Below are positions 1 to 7,526 of a stretch of 24,740 nt of DNA, piece by piece. This DNA comes from a virus. Below the pieces are notes generated by a model, which saw only the letters and a program-made list of their open reading frames with translations, did not search any database and was not told the origin of the DNA. Both the position numbers and the translations under genes were made by a program. Every line of letters starts with the position of its first letter. The stretch's first letter is position 1. Where the stretch lies: the IMG/VR virus record IMGVR_UViG_3300042898_002511, positions 1 to 24,740 of that record; one strand, written 5' to 3'.

Positions 1-2
1 TC

Positions 3-2033
3 GATTTAACAACAATTGCGCCCAGTGTGGCTACAACAACTGGTGCAATTGCTGGTGTGTTTAACTGGGGTCCGATTGGTGAAAGAGTTTCAATTGCTAC
101 TGAAAGTGATCTTGTAACTTTCTTTGGTAAGCCAAATGCAAATAACTATGAAACATTTTTCACAGCAGCTAATTTTCTATCATATAATAATTCATTATTG
201 GTTGCAAGAGCTGCAAACACCACTAGCATGAATGCAAATGGCACATATGGTGCTTTTGCCAATGTAGGTGCTGTTACAAATACTGCAAATCAAACTGTAA
301 AAAATAGTGTTGATTACGAAACAAATAAACTGACATTTGATGCAAATGTTGTTTATGTTGCTAAGTATGCTGGCGCACTAGGTAATTCACTTCGAGTTTC
401 CGTTTGCGATAGCGTTAATGCATATCAATCAAATGTTACACTAGTAAATACTGATGCAAACAATACCGTTACTGGCACATTTGCTCTATCGGTTGGATCT
501 AACACAGCAACTGTCCAATTTGCGGGTAGTAATGCTGCAGGCGCTAATACCTTTGCTGCAAACTTTGCTTCATCTTTCAGTGCTGGTGATTTAGTCACTA
601 TTGGTAATAGCACTGTTGGAACTCAACTTTTAACTTTATCATCCGTTTCTGCTCCATCTGGCTCGCCGCCGACGTTAACAATGAATTTTACCGGAATCTA
701 TACCCTTGCTTCTGATTTCAGCGCAAATACAAATCTTACAAGAAGCTGGGAATTCTCGACTTTAGTTGATTCTGCACCAACAACTTCACAATTTGTTTCT
801 AATTTTGGTAATTCAGCAGCAGTTGATACCATGCATGTTGTGGTTGTAGATCAAGATGGTATGTTCACCGGTATCAGTGGTCAAATTCTAGAAGTATTCA
901 CTGATGTGTCTAGAGCTACAAATGCTAAATCCGTAGATGGTGCTTCAATTTATTACAAGCAAGTAATCAATGAAGGCTCAAATTATATCTGGTGGGCAAA
1001 TGATAGAGCAAATGCTGTAAGCAATACCGCATTAAATGTTACTAGCTCAACAAATAATTCTGCATTAAATCTTCATTTTTCTGGTGGGCAGGATGGATTC
1101 ACTGAATCAAATGCACCTGTTTCAATTCTAGCATCTGGATATGATCTATTCAATGCTAAAGAAACTTCCGACATCTCACTTGTTCTTCAAGGTAAGCCTA
1201 CTGGTGGTACCACAACAAGTCAAGGTCTAACTGTAAATAACTTCCAGCTAGCAAATTATCTAATCGACAATATTGCTTCTACCAGAAAAGATTGTGTTGT
1301 TCTCATTACACCAGATGATACTCTTGCAAGAGCAAATGCAGGGCAGGAAGCTAAATATACCGCTGCATGGGCAAATATCATCCGTGATACCTCATATGCA
1401 ATGATTGATTCCGGTTATAAATACATGTATGACCGTTATAATGATGTTTACCGTTATGTGCCTCTAAATGGTGATATTGCAGGCCTCATGGCAAGAACAG
1501 AAAATACAAATGATGCTTGGTGGTCTCCTGCAGGTTTCAACCGTGGACAAATTAAAAATATTGTCAAGCTTCGTTGGAATCCAATTAAGGCCGATAGAGA
1601 TACTCTATACAAAAATGCAGTAAATCCAGTTGTGACTTTCCCAGGCCAAGGTACTGTTCTATTTGGTGACAAGACAGCAACAAGAAAACCATCTGCGTTT
1701 GATAGAATCAATGTTCGTAGATTGTTTATTGTTCTTGAAAAGTCTATTTCTGAAGCAGCAAAATATTCACTATTTGAGTTCAATGATGAATTTACAAGAT
1801 CACAATTTAGAAATCTTGTCAATCCTTATCTTCGTGAAGTTCAGGGTCGCCGCGGTATCACAGACTTCCTAGTTGTCTGTGATGGGACAAATAATACACC
1901 TGAAAGAATTGACAGAAATGAGTTCTGGGGTGATATCTATATTAAACCAGCTAGATCTATCAATTTTATTCAACTAAACTTTGTTGCTGTTCGCACTGGT
2001 GTCCAATTCTCAACCGTAGTCGGTCAATTTTAA
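3..2033 (+). CDS. 18: Tail sheath protein gp18 (5' end outside window)
   Basis: This is the contractile tail sheath subunit, which polymerises around the tail tube and contracts to drive it through the cell envelope. The reading frame is open from base 3, so the gene starts upstream of the window; the GTG at base 27 is an internal Val codon, not a start. 676 residues are visible against 659 in T4 gp18. Shared landmarks are the N-terminal GVFNWGPIG stretch (T4 has GKFQWGP), a C-terminal block with YKYMYDRYNDVYRYVPL, DIAGLMART and SPAGFNRGQI, then FGDKTATRKPS, FDRINVRRLF and the closing IDRNEFWGD...KPARSINFIQLNFVA. The middle domain is Ala/Asn/Thr/Ser-rich and poorly conserved, as expected for the variable surface domains of this family. 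The tail tube gene follows after 24 bases. Identification is secure. Confidence 0.97.
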   Translation, partial: DLTTIAPSVATTTGAIAGVFNWGPIGERVSIATESDLVTFFGKPNANNYETFFTAANFLSYNNSLLVARAANTTSMNANGTYGAFANVGAVTNTANQTVKNSVDYETNKLTFDANVVYVAKYAGALGNSLRVSVCDSVNAYQSNVTLVNTDANNTVTGTFALSVGSNTATVQFAGSNAAGANTFAANFASSFSAGDLVTIGNSTVGTQLLTLSSVSAPSGSPPTLTMNFTGIYTLASDFSANTNLTRSWEFSTLVDSAPTTSQFVSNFGNSAAVDTMHVVVVDQDGMFTGISGQILEVFTDVSRATNAKSVDGASIYYKQVINEGSNYIWWANDRANAVSNTALNVTSSTNNSALNLHFSGGQDGFTESNAPVSILASGYDLFNAKETSDISLVLQGKPTGGTTTSQGLTVNNFQLANYLIDNIASTRKDCVVLITPDDTLARANAGQEAKYTAAWANIIRDTSYAMIDSGYKYMYDRYNDVYRYVPLNGDIAGLMARTENTNDAWWSPAGFNRGQIKNIVKLRWNPIKADRDTLYKNAVNPVVTFPGQGTVLFGDKTATRKPSAFDRINVRRLFIVLEKSISEAAKYSLFEFNDEFTRSQFRNLVNPYLREVQGRRGITDFLVVCDGTNNTPERIDRNEFWGDIYIKPARSINFIQLNFVAVRTGVQFSTVVGQF

Positions 2034-2057
2034 TTTATAAAGTAGGGGTCAAGGCAA

Positions 2058-2660
2058 ATGGCTTTCAATATTAATGACTTCAAAGCAAGAGGGCTAGCGT
2101 TTGGCGGCGCTAGACCCTCACTATTCCAGGTGGATTTAACACCACCGTTTAGTATAACAGATCCGGTAGCTAGTCAAAAATTTACTTTCACATGTAATGC
2201 AACTACAATTCCTCCAGCAAATATTGGTTCAGTTCCTGTTCCCTATTTTGGTAGAAAAATAAAGCTTGCAGGTGATAGAGAGTTTGATGATTGGAGCGTA
2301 ACAGTTATGAATGATGAGGATTTCCTTGTCAGAAATATGTTCGAAAACTGGTCAAATTTAATGAATACTCTAGCATCTAATCTTAAGATTACTCCAGGTA
2401 ATTCTTATAAGTCAAATGATGCCACTGTTACACAGTTTGCAAAAGATGGCGCAATTATTCGTCAATATTCATTTATTGGTCTATTTCCAATAAGCGTTTC
2501 AAGCATGGATTTGAACTGGGATGCTACAAACACCATTCAATCCTTTGGTGTAACTTTTGCATATGACTATTGGGTGCCTCGTAGATCCACAGCCGCACCT
2601 GCTTCTGATATTCCTACTGGTCAACCTGGTGCTGGTGCTGGTCTAGCTCCATCAGAATGA
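2058..2660 (+). CDS. 19: Tail tube protein gp19
   Basis: This is the major tail tube subunit; stacked hexamers form the DNA conduit inside the sheath. At 200 residues it is longer than T4 gp19 (163). The family pattern is clear: LFQVDL near residue 22, FTFTCNATTIPP, then GRKIKLAGDREFDDWSVTVMNDED and a C-terminal VTFAYDYW, all matching T4 gp19 positions. The extra length includes a C-terminal tail rich in Pro, Gly and Ala after the DYWVP motif, which T4 lacks. The ATG is preceded by AGGGGT and AAGG. The gene lies between sheath and portal genes, as in T4. A stem-loop sits about 30 bases inside the reading frame (separate entry). Confidence 0.96.
   Translation: MAFNINDFKARGLAFGGARPSLFQVDLTPPFSITDPVASQKFTFTCNATTIPPANIGSVPVPYFGRKIKLAGDREFDDWSVTVMNDEDFLVRNMFENWSNLMNTLASNLKITPGNSYKSNDATVTQFAKDGAIIRQYSFIGLFPISVSSMDLNWDATNTIQSFGVTFAYDYWVPRRSTAAPASDIPTGQPGAGAGLAPSE
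2090..2118 (+). other. Imperfect stem-loop inside the start of gene 19
   Basis: AGGG-CTAGCG (2090-2099) can pair with CGCTAG-A-CCCT (2108-2118) around an 8-base loop, with one bulged A. It lies in codons 11-21 of gene 19. It is more GC-rich than its surroundings, but the bases are also coding, so a regulatory role is only a possibility. Confidence 0.35.
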
Positions 2661-2673
2661 TAAGTATAATTAG

Positions 2674-2681
2674 TACAAATA
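2674..2681 (+). promoter_or_regulatory. Possible late promoter box upstream of gene 20
   Basis: TACAAATA differs by one base from the T4 late promoter box TATAAATA and ends 17 bases before the gene 20 ATG, inside the 38-base gap after gene 19. Exact boxes occur before genes 22 and 23, so a weaker late promoter here is plausible. The match is short, however, and the region is AT-rich. Confidence 0.3.
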
Positions 2682-2698
2682 TTTGAAAGTAATATAGA

Positions 2699-4417
2699 AT
2701 GCGTTTATTCGGCTTCGAGTTTAAAAGAAATGTAGAAGCAGACGTGATTGCTCCGTCATTTGCCCCGAAAGAGGCTGATGACGGAGCACTTATTGTAGCC
2801 GCTGGTGGTGCGTATGGTACATATATTGATCTAGATGGTACTGTAAGAACAGAAGCGGAACTAGTAACAAAATACCGTGAAATGTCGCTTCAACCTGAAA
2901 TTGATGCAGCCGTTGATGAAATAGTCAATGAATCAATTGATATTGGTGAAGATGAACTAGTACAAATAATACTAGATGATTTAGAGATATCCGATAAGAC
3001 TAAAAAAGCTATACGTGAAGAATTTAAAAACGTTTTGAATATTTTAAACTTCAATAGTAAAGCATATGAAATTTTTCGTCGTTGGTACATTGATGGTAGA
3101 TTATATTATCATGTGATCATTGACGATCAGGATACTAAATCCGGAATCAAAGAAGTTAGATATATTGATCCCAGAAAAATTAGAAAAGTTCGTGAAATAA
3201 ATAAAAGAAGAGTGCCAGGGGGCATTGGAAATGAAGCCGTAATTCCCAAAGTACAAAATGAATACTTTATATTCAATGATAAAGGTTTCAATTATGGGAA
3301 TAAAACTGCTGGTCCAACAACCACAGGCTTAAAGATAGCAAAAGATTCAATAGTTCATATTGTTTCGGGATTGACTGATACACAAGGAACTATGGTTCTT
3401 TCATATCTTCATAAAGCCATTAAACCACTCAATCAGCTTAGAACTTTGGAAGATGCTTTAGTTATCTATAGACTTGCACGTGCGCCAGAAAGAAGAATTT
3501 GGTATATTGACGTTGGTAATCTACCAAAGATGAAAGCAGAACAATACGTTCGAGATATCATGGTAAAGCACAAGAATAGATTGATTTATGACGGTGCAAC
3601 TGGTGAAGTACGTGATGACCGTAAATTCATGACAATGCTTGAAGATTATTGGCTACCCAGAAGAGAAGGTGGTAAAGGTACTGAAGTAACTACACTCCCT
3701 GGTGGACAAACTTTAGGTGAAATGGATGACGTCTTATACTTCCAGAAAAAACTTTATGGTACTCTAAATGTTCCCGTTAGTAGATTAAACTCAGATGCAT
3801 TATTCTCTATCGGTAGAGCTACAGAAATAACCAGAGATGAAGTAAAATTTGCTAAATTTTTAACTAGACTTCGTGGCAGATTCTCTCAACTATTCATGAG
3901 TCTATTAGAAAAGCAACTTGTATTAAAGCAAGTAATGTCTATAGAAGATTGGTATAACATTTCATCCGACATTAAATTTGATTTTTCTAAAGATAATTAC
4001 TTTATGGAACTCAAAGACTCTGAAATTATCCAAAATAGAGTTCAACTTGTTCAACAACTTGATGGTGCCAATCTAATTGGTAAATATTACTCAAATGAAT
4101 GGGTAAGAAAGAATATCCTCAAGCAATCAGATGATATGATTGAAGAAATGGATGAAGAAATGGATGAGGAGTCTAAAGATCCTAGGTGGAATATGGAAAT
4201 GATGTCACCAACTGGTGATGAAATGCCAGCGGCTGATCCAAGTGTTTCTGGACTACCCCAAAAAGAAGATGAAGCTCCACAAGATGATGATGCAAAAAAG
4301 ATTGTAGATGCGCAAAAGACATATGATCGTTTGAGCAAAATGAAAAAAAGAACTATACAAGATGAATCTAAATACCGATCAGCAGCGCTGATACTTGCTA
4401 GAAATAAAGGAGATTAG
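2699..4417 (+). CDS. 20: Portal vertex protein gp20
   Basis: This is the dodecameric portal, which initiates prohead assembly, is the channel for DNA packaging and joins head to tail. It has 572 residues (T4 gp20: 524). Diagnostic stretches include YREMSLQPEIDAAVDEIVNE near residue 60, RRIWYIDVGNLPKMKAEQYV, the block from MLEDYWLPRREGG to TTLPGGQTLGEMDDVLYFQK, and LNVPVSRL. The roughly 90 C-terminal residues are highly acidic and low in complexity (EEMDEEMDEES, then a DDDAKK stretch) and account for the extra length. GAAAG lies 9 bases upstream of the ATG. A strong inverted repeat lies at 2749-2788 within codons 17-30. The small core gene follows after 4 bases. Confidence 0.97.
   Translation: MRLFGFEFKRNVEADVIAPSFAPKEADDGALIVAAGGAYGTYIDLDGTVRTEAELVTKYREMSLQPEIDAAVDEIVNESIDIGEDELVQIILDDLEISDKTKKAIREEFKNVLNILNFNSKAYEIFRRWYIDGRLYYHVIIDDQDTKSGIKEVRYIDPRKIRKVREINKRRVPGGIGNEAVIPKVQNEYFIFNDKGFNYGNKTAGPTTTGLKIAKDSIVHIVSGLTDTQGTMVLSYLHKAIKPLNQLRTLEDALVIYRLARAPERRIWYIDVGNLPKMKAEQYVRDIMVKHKNRLIYDGATGEVRDDRKFMTMLEDYWLPRREGGKGTEVTTLPGGQTLGEMDDVLYFQKKLYGTLNVPVSRLNSDALFSIGRATEITRDEVKFAKFLTRLRGRFSQLFMSLLEKQLVLKQVMSIEDWYNISSDIKFDFSKDNYFMELKDSEIIQNRVQLVQQLDGANLIGKYYSNEWVRKNILKQSDDMIEEMDEEMDEESKDPRWNMEMMSPTGDEMPAADPSVSGLPQKEDEAPQDDDAKKIVDAQKTYDRLSKMKKRTIQDESKYRSAALILARNKGD
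2749..2788 (+). repeat. Perfect 11-bp inverted repeat in the 5' part of gene 20
   Basis: TGCTCCGTCAT (2749-2759) is the exact reverse complement of ATGACGGAGCA (2778-2788). The 18-base spacer can itself pair GCC with GGC, giving an extended hairpin. It lies about 50 bases downstream of the gene 20 ATG and has no T-run after it, so it is not a classical terminator. Confidence 0.6.
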
Positions 4418-4421
4418 GTGA

Positions 4422-4628
4422 ATGACTGACTATACTATTACAGATTTAATAGCATTTAGCTCTCAACAGAGACCAGCGGAATTTGAAGCAGCATTTAATA
4501 ATGTTATTGCTTCAAGACTAGAAACCGCTATAAATGATAAAAAAATAGAAGTGGCTCAAAGAATGTTCAATAGAGTCGATCAAGAAGAAATAGATATAGA
4601 GGATACGGAAGATGGCGAAATCACTTAA
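4422..4628 (+). CDS. 67: Small prohead core protein, gp67-like
   Basis: This 68-residue protein lies directly after the portal gene, where T4 carries gene 67 (a prohead core protein of 80 residues needed for correct head shape). The central stretch with ETAINDKKIEVAQRMF resembles the T4 gp67 segment with TIDLIKEEKIAIAR, and both proteins end in an acidic tail (here EEIDIEDTEDGE). The start is set by AAGGAGATTAGGTGA just upstream of the ATG. The last 17 bases overlap the next gene. The assignment rests on position plus this short similarity; the acidic tail is shorter than in T4. Confidence 0.75.
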   Translation: MTDYTITDLIAFSSQQRPAEFEAAFNNVIASRLETAINDKKIEVAQRMFNRVDQEEIDIEDTEDGEIT

Positions 4629-5490
4629 TGACATTTTAAAAGGCGTCAAGGCTTCTAAAGTAGTTCCAGGTTCAACTGGCACCGATCCAGGTGTAGATTA
4701 TGCACCAAAAGCTAAAGTAGAACAAGACTTTGTTGCTAAGCACAAAACCGAAAAGCATGAAGATCGAGTAGGCAACAAAGATGATGTCTACAAAGGTAAA
4801 ACTGAATATGTTTTAGATAAAGCATCAGAAAGTCGTCATGGCTATAAAAAAGATGAGGCTGAAAAAGTCTATGAGTCACTTCAAGAACTTGAAGAAGCTA
4901 CAGCCAAACAAATTAATGATAGATTAGATTCACTTGTTGCTGCCAAGAAAGCAGAAAAAGCAGGTGATAAAAAAGCTCAGTATGGACATTTAGCTGACTA
5001 TCACACTAAATATGCAACACATGTAAAAAAGAGTGCTGATATAGCACACCATAAGTCTCAAGCTGAAAAATATAGATCAGCATCAAAGGCTTTTGAAGAA
5101 GCCGCTTCATGTAATATGACAAATGAGGGTACACATTGCCCAGTTCATGAAATGGCATCATGTAAAGAATCATTAGCAGTTCCATTACTCGGTGGTGATG
5201 ATGAATCAGCCGAAATGGCAAAGACCCAACTTAGAGCTCTAGCTAATAAAGCACTTGCTTTAGCAATGCACCTCAATGACGATCAAGTAGTTGAACCATG
5301 GGTGCAAGCAAAAATTGCTGTAGCTAAAGATAACGTCACCGCAGTTCATGACTATATGGTCTATGGTAATCATGACAAACCAGAAAAAGAACAAACAGCA
5401 CCATACGAAGGCGGAATGGATATGTCTGGCTCTCCCAGAAATACATATCCAAACTTTGGTGCTGATGTAAATATTGGGAGAAGTGTATAA
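4612..5490 (+). CDS. Prohead core/structural protein at the gp68 position, with Cys/His cluster
   Basis: This 292-residue protein lies between the gp67-like gene and the prohead protease, where T4 has gene 68 (141 residues). It is very rich in Lys, Glu, Asp and Ala, mostly predicted helical, and His-rich in the middle, as a scaffold/core protein would be. Residues 167-184 hold a compact Cys/His set (C167, H175, C176, H179, C184, including CPVHEMASC). The C-terminal part has a conserved-looking helix (WVQAKIAVAKDNVTAVHDYM, about 258-277) of a kind I associate with core proteins of marine T4-like phages. A possible gp21 cleavage site is LEE/A near residue 95. Function is inferred from position; direct similarity to T4 gp68 is not evident by eye. 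Confidence 0.6.
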   Translation: MAKSLNDILKGVKASKVVPGSTGTDPGVDYAPKAKVEQDFVAKHKTEKHEDRVGNKDDVYKGKTEYVLDKASESRHGYKKDEAEKVYESLQELEEATAKQINDRLDSLVAAKKAEKAGDKKAQYGHLADYHTKYATHVKKSADIAHHKSQAEKYRSASKAFEEAASCNMTNEGTHCPVHEMASCKESLAVPLLGGDDESAEMAKTQLRALANKALALAMHLNDDQVVEPWVQAKIAVAKDNVTAVHDYMVYGNHDKPEKEQTAPYEGGMDMSGSPRNTYPNFGADVNIGRSV

Positions 5491-5735
5491 TGAATATAAT
5501 TAAAGCTGGTGCTAATATATATTCTGTTACCACACAAAACTCAGTAAATAATACTGCAATTTTATTTGTGTCAACCACAGCAGCTGCACAGATTAATCTA
5601 TACTCAAATTCTACAACACAGTATGGTTCATTTGTTCTTCCTGCAAATCAATATATTTTTCTACAAAAAAAACCAACTGATTTGGTTTCATCAAATACTG
5701 CTGTAAACATCACACCTTCGGCTTATAGAGGTTAA
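5490..5735 (+). CDS. Small beta-rich hypothetical protein before the prohead protease
   Basis: This 81-residue protein starts with an ATG overlapping the previous stop by one base and is preceded by GGGAGAAG. It is rich in Thr, Asn, Ser, Val and Ile with alternating hydrophobic residues (TAILFVSTTAAAQINLY, then GSFVLPANQYIFLQKKPTD), suggesting a small beta sandwich. No signal peptide or membrane span is seen. I recall small proteins of this general type at the same place in cyanophage-like T4 relatives, of unknown role. Its position inside the head gene cluster suggests a virion or assembly protein, but no function can be assigned. Confidence 0.7.
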   Translation: MNIIKAGANIYSVTTQNSVNNTAILFVSTTAAAQINLYSNSTTQYGSFVLPANQYIFLQKKPTDLVSSNTAVNITPSAYRG

Positions 5736-5736
5736 A

Positions 5737-6414
5737 ATGAAGCTTATTCTAGAAGATTCTACAGAATTTGAATTTATAACCGAAGCTAAAGAAGACGGCT
5801 CAAAAGATCATTATATCCATGGAGTATTCTTGCAAGCAGATGTTAAAAACAGAAACGGAAGAATGTATCCAATGCCTATTATGGAGCGTGAAGTAGAACG
5901 CTATATGAATGAGGTAGTAAAAAATAATAGAGCTTATGGTGAACTTGGTCACCCAGCAGGACCACAAATTAATCTTGATAGAGTTTCACATATGATAACT
6001 GAACTCAAGAAAAATGGAAATAATTTCATTGGTAAAGCTAAACTTACCGATACACCCATGGGTAATATTGCAAAAGGGCTACTAAAGTCTGGTGCTAATC
6101 TAGGTGTTTCATCTCGTGGTATGGGTTCACTTAAACCAAACAAACTTGGTATTATGGAAGTTCAAGAAGATTTTCGTTTAGCCACTGCAGCAGATATCGT
6201 TGCCGATCCATCAGCACCTGATGCTTTTGTTAAGGGCATTATGGAAAATGTTGATTGGCTATATGATTCCGTAAAGGACACATGGATCGAACAAAAATTA
6301 CATGAAACTAGAAAAATTATGAAAAAAATGTCGATGGATGAAATTGAACAAACCAAGCTTGGCATATTTGAGAGTTACATGAAGTCTCTCTCGTCAAAGA
6401 ATAATCTTTTATAA
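5737..6414 (+). CDS. 21: Prohead core protease gp21
   Basis: This serine protease (family S77) inside the prohead cleaves scaffold, core and capsid proteins after (L/I)xE during head maturation. It has 225 residues (T4 gp21: 212). Visible landmarks are HGVFLQADVKNRNGRMYP (28-45), the catalytic-histidine motif GELGHP with H72, the nucleophile motif GVSSRGMGSL with S125/S126, and DPSAPDAFV (157-165), equivalent to T4 GPSAPDAWV. The sequence FITE16/A17 near the N-terminus fits the protease's own cleavage rule and may be a self-processing site. The start has AGAGG five bases upstream. The stop codon lies inside the late promoter box of gene 22. Confidence 0.95.
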   Translation: MKLILEDSTEFEFITEAKEDGSKDHYIHGVFLQADVKNRNGRMYPMPIMEREVERYMNEVVKNNRAYGELGHPAGPQINLDRVSHMITELKKNGNNFIGKAKLTDTPMGNIAKGLLKSGANLGVSSRGMGSLKPNKLGIMEVQEDFRLATAADIVADPSAPDAFVKGIMENVDWLYDSVKDTWIEQKLHETRKIMKKMSMDEIEQTKLGIFESYMKSLSSKNNLL

Positions 6415-6417
6415 ATA
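6410..6417 (+). promoter_or_regulatory. T4-type late promoter of gene 22
   Basis: This is an exact TATAAATA box, the -10 element read by the phage late sigma factor gp55. It overlaps the gene 21 stop codon and ends 28 bases before the gene 22 ATG. There is no sigma70 -35 element, as expected for late promoters. The same box precedes gene 23. Confidence 0.85.
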
Positions 6418-6445
6418 TTTAAAAATCTTTTAGGGAGACAGTTTA

Positions 6446-7480
6446 ATGTCAGAAGAATTAGAAACCAAAGATCTAGATGAATCCGTAGCTTCAGAAACAT
6501 TGAAGCCAAATTCACGCTCAGCTGGATCAGACCCAAAGTCCAAGATTGAAACAATTACTTCAGTCATTGGCGCTATGCATTCCATGCGTAAAGATGATTT
6601 AACTAAGTGGTACACACAAGCAATGTCCCTTATTGGTAAAGAAGCAGATTCACTTCCATCAGGCGCAAGTGCTGATGCAAATGCCTCTTCTATTGATATG
6701 AAGACCGGCAAAGGACCAAAGACTCGTGATGCCATGCCAAAACTTTCCGTTAAGGAAGATGTTGAGGAAATGTTTGATGGCCAAGATCTATCAGAAGAAT
6801 TTAAAGATAGAGCTTCAACACTATTTGAAGCTGCTGTAAATGCAAGAATTATTCTTGAATCTTCACGTCTAGAAGAACAATATGAAGCTAGACTTGAAGA
6901 AGAAGTTACAGAGATTGCAGAAGCTCTAGAAAAGAAGTTAGACACATATCTAGATTACGTGGTTGAGAATTGGATGAAGGAGAATGAAGTTGCTATTGAA
7001 TCTTCTCTCCGCAATGAAATCATGGAAGAATTCATCGACGGACTAAAAGGTCTGTTCGCTGAACACTATATCGATGTTCCTGAAGAAAAGATTGATGTAG
7101 TTGAAGAACTAGCCACTAAAGTAGATGAGCTAGAAACAATGCTTGATGAATCCATTACTGAGAACTCCGATCTCAAGAAAATGGTCGCTGAATCTAAGAG
7201 AATTGACGTTCTAGAAGAAATGGCAACTGATCTTACTATGGTTCAAGCTGAAAAGTTCGCAGCACTTGCGGAAGGAATTGATTTTACTGGAGACATTGAT
7301 TCTTATAGAAAGAAGTTGTCTTACGTAAAAGAATCCTACTTCTCAAAGAAGTCAACACCAACCACAAATATCGAAGAAGAAACTTTTGAGGGTGATAATA
7401 CACTTAACGAAAGTGTAAAGTCTTTTGATCCAGATGTTAATAGATATGCACAAGCTATCGCAAGAACCATTAAAAAGTAA
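6446..7480 (+). CDS. 22: Prohead core scaffold protein gp22
   Basis: This is the major internal scaffold of the prohead, degraded by gp21 before DNA packaging. It has 344 residues (T4 gp22: 269), is strongly acidic, and from about residue 105 is almost entirely predicted helix and coiled coil, with heptad-like stretches such as LEEQYEARLEEEVTEIAEAL and VVEELATKVDELETML. A candidate processing site is LFE/A near residues 127-129. The N-terminal 100 residues are less ordered. The ATG follows GGGAGA by about 9 bases and lies downstream of an exact late promoter. The place between genes 21 and 23 fixes the identity more than sequence does. Confidence 0.92.
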   Translation: MSEELETKDLDESVASETLKPNSRSAGSDPKSKIETITSVIGAMHSMRKDDLTKWYTQAMSLIGKEADSLPSGASADANASSIDMKTGKGPKTRDAMPKLSVKEDVEEMFDGQDLSEEFKDRASTLFEAAVNARIILESSRLEEQYEARLEEEVTEIAEALEKKLDTYLDYVVENWMKENEVAIESSLRNEIMEEFIDGLKGLFAEHYIDVPEEKIDVVEELATKVDELETMLDESITENSDLKKMVAESKRIDVLEEMATDLTMVQAEKFAALAEGIDFTGDIDSYRKKLSYVKESYFSKKSTPTTNIEEETFEGDNTLNESVKSFDPDVNRYAQAIARTIKK

Positions 7481-7485
7481 AATCT

Positions 7486-7493
7486 TATAAATA
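7486..7493 (+). promoter_or_regulatory. T4-type late promoter of gene 23
   Basis: This exact TATAAATA box lies 5 bases after the gene 22 stop and 33 bases before the gene 23 ATG. It gives the capsid gene its own gp55-dependent promoter, as in T4. Confidence 0.87.
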
Positions 7494-7526
7494 AAGATAA
7501 CCTAACAAAGAAAAGGGAAATTCTAA

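Noticed and set aside
1416-1423. Exact TATAAATA inside gene 18
   Set aside because: It encodes the conserved YKY of the sheath protein and is more than 600 bases from the next start, so it is probably coding coincidence.
1454-1822. Minus-strand open frames such as this one, and similar ones throughout
   Set aside because: All lie opposite well-identified genes, have no recognisable domains, and no ribosome binding site or promoter context was seen.
27-2033. GTG at base 27 as the start of the sheath gene
   Set aside because: The frame is open to the left edge of the window and upstream codons (TTIAPSV) fit the sheath N-terminus, so the gene is truncated rather than starting here.
6430-6945. 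171-codon minus-strand open frame opposite gene 22
   Set aside because: It is Ser-rich because it mirrors Glu/Asp/Ala codons of the scaffold gene; no family features.
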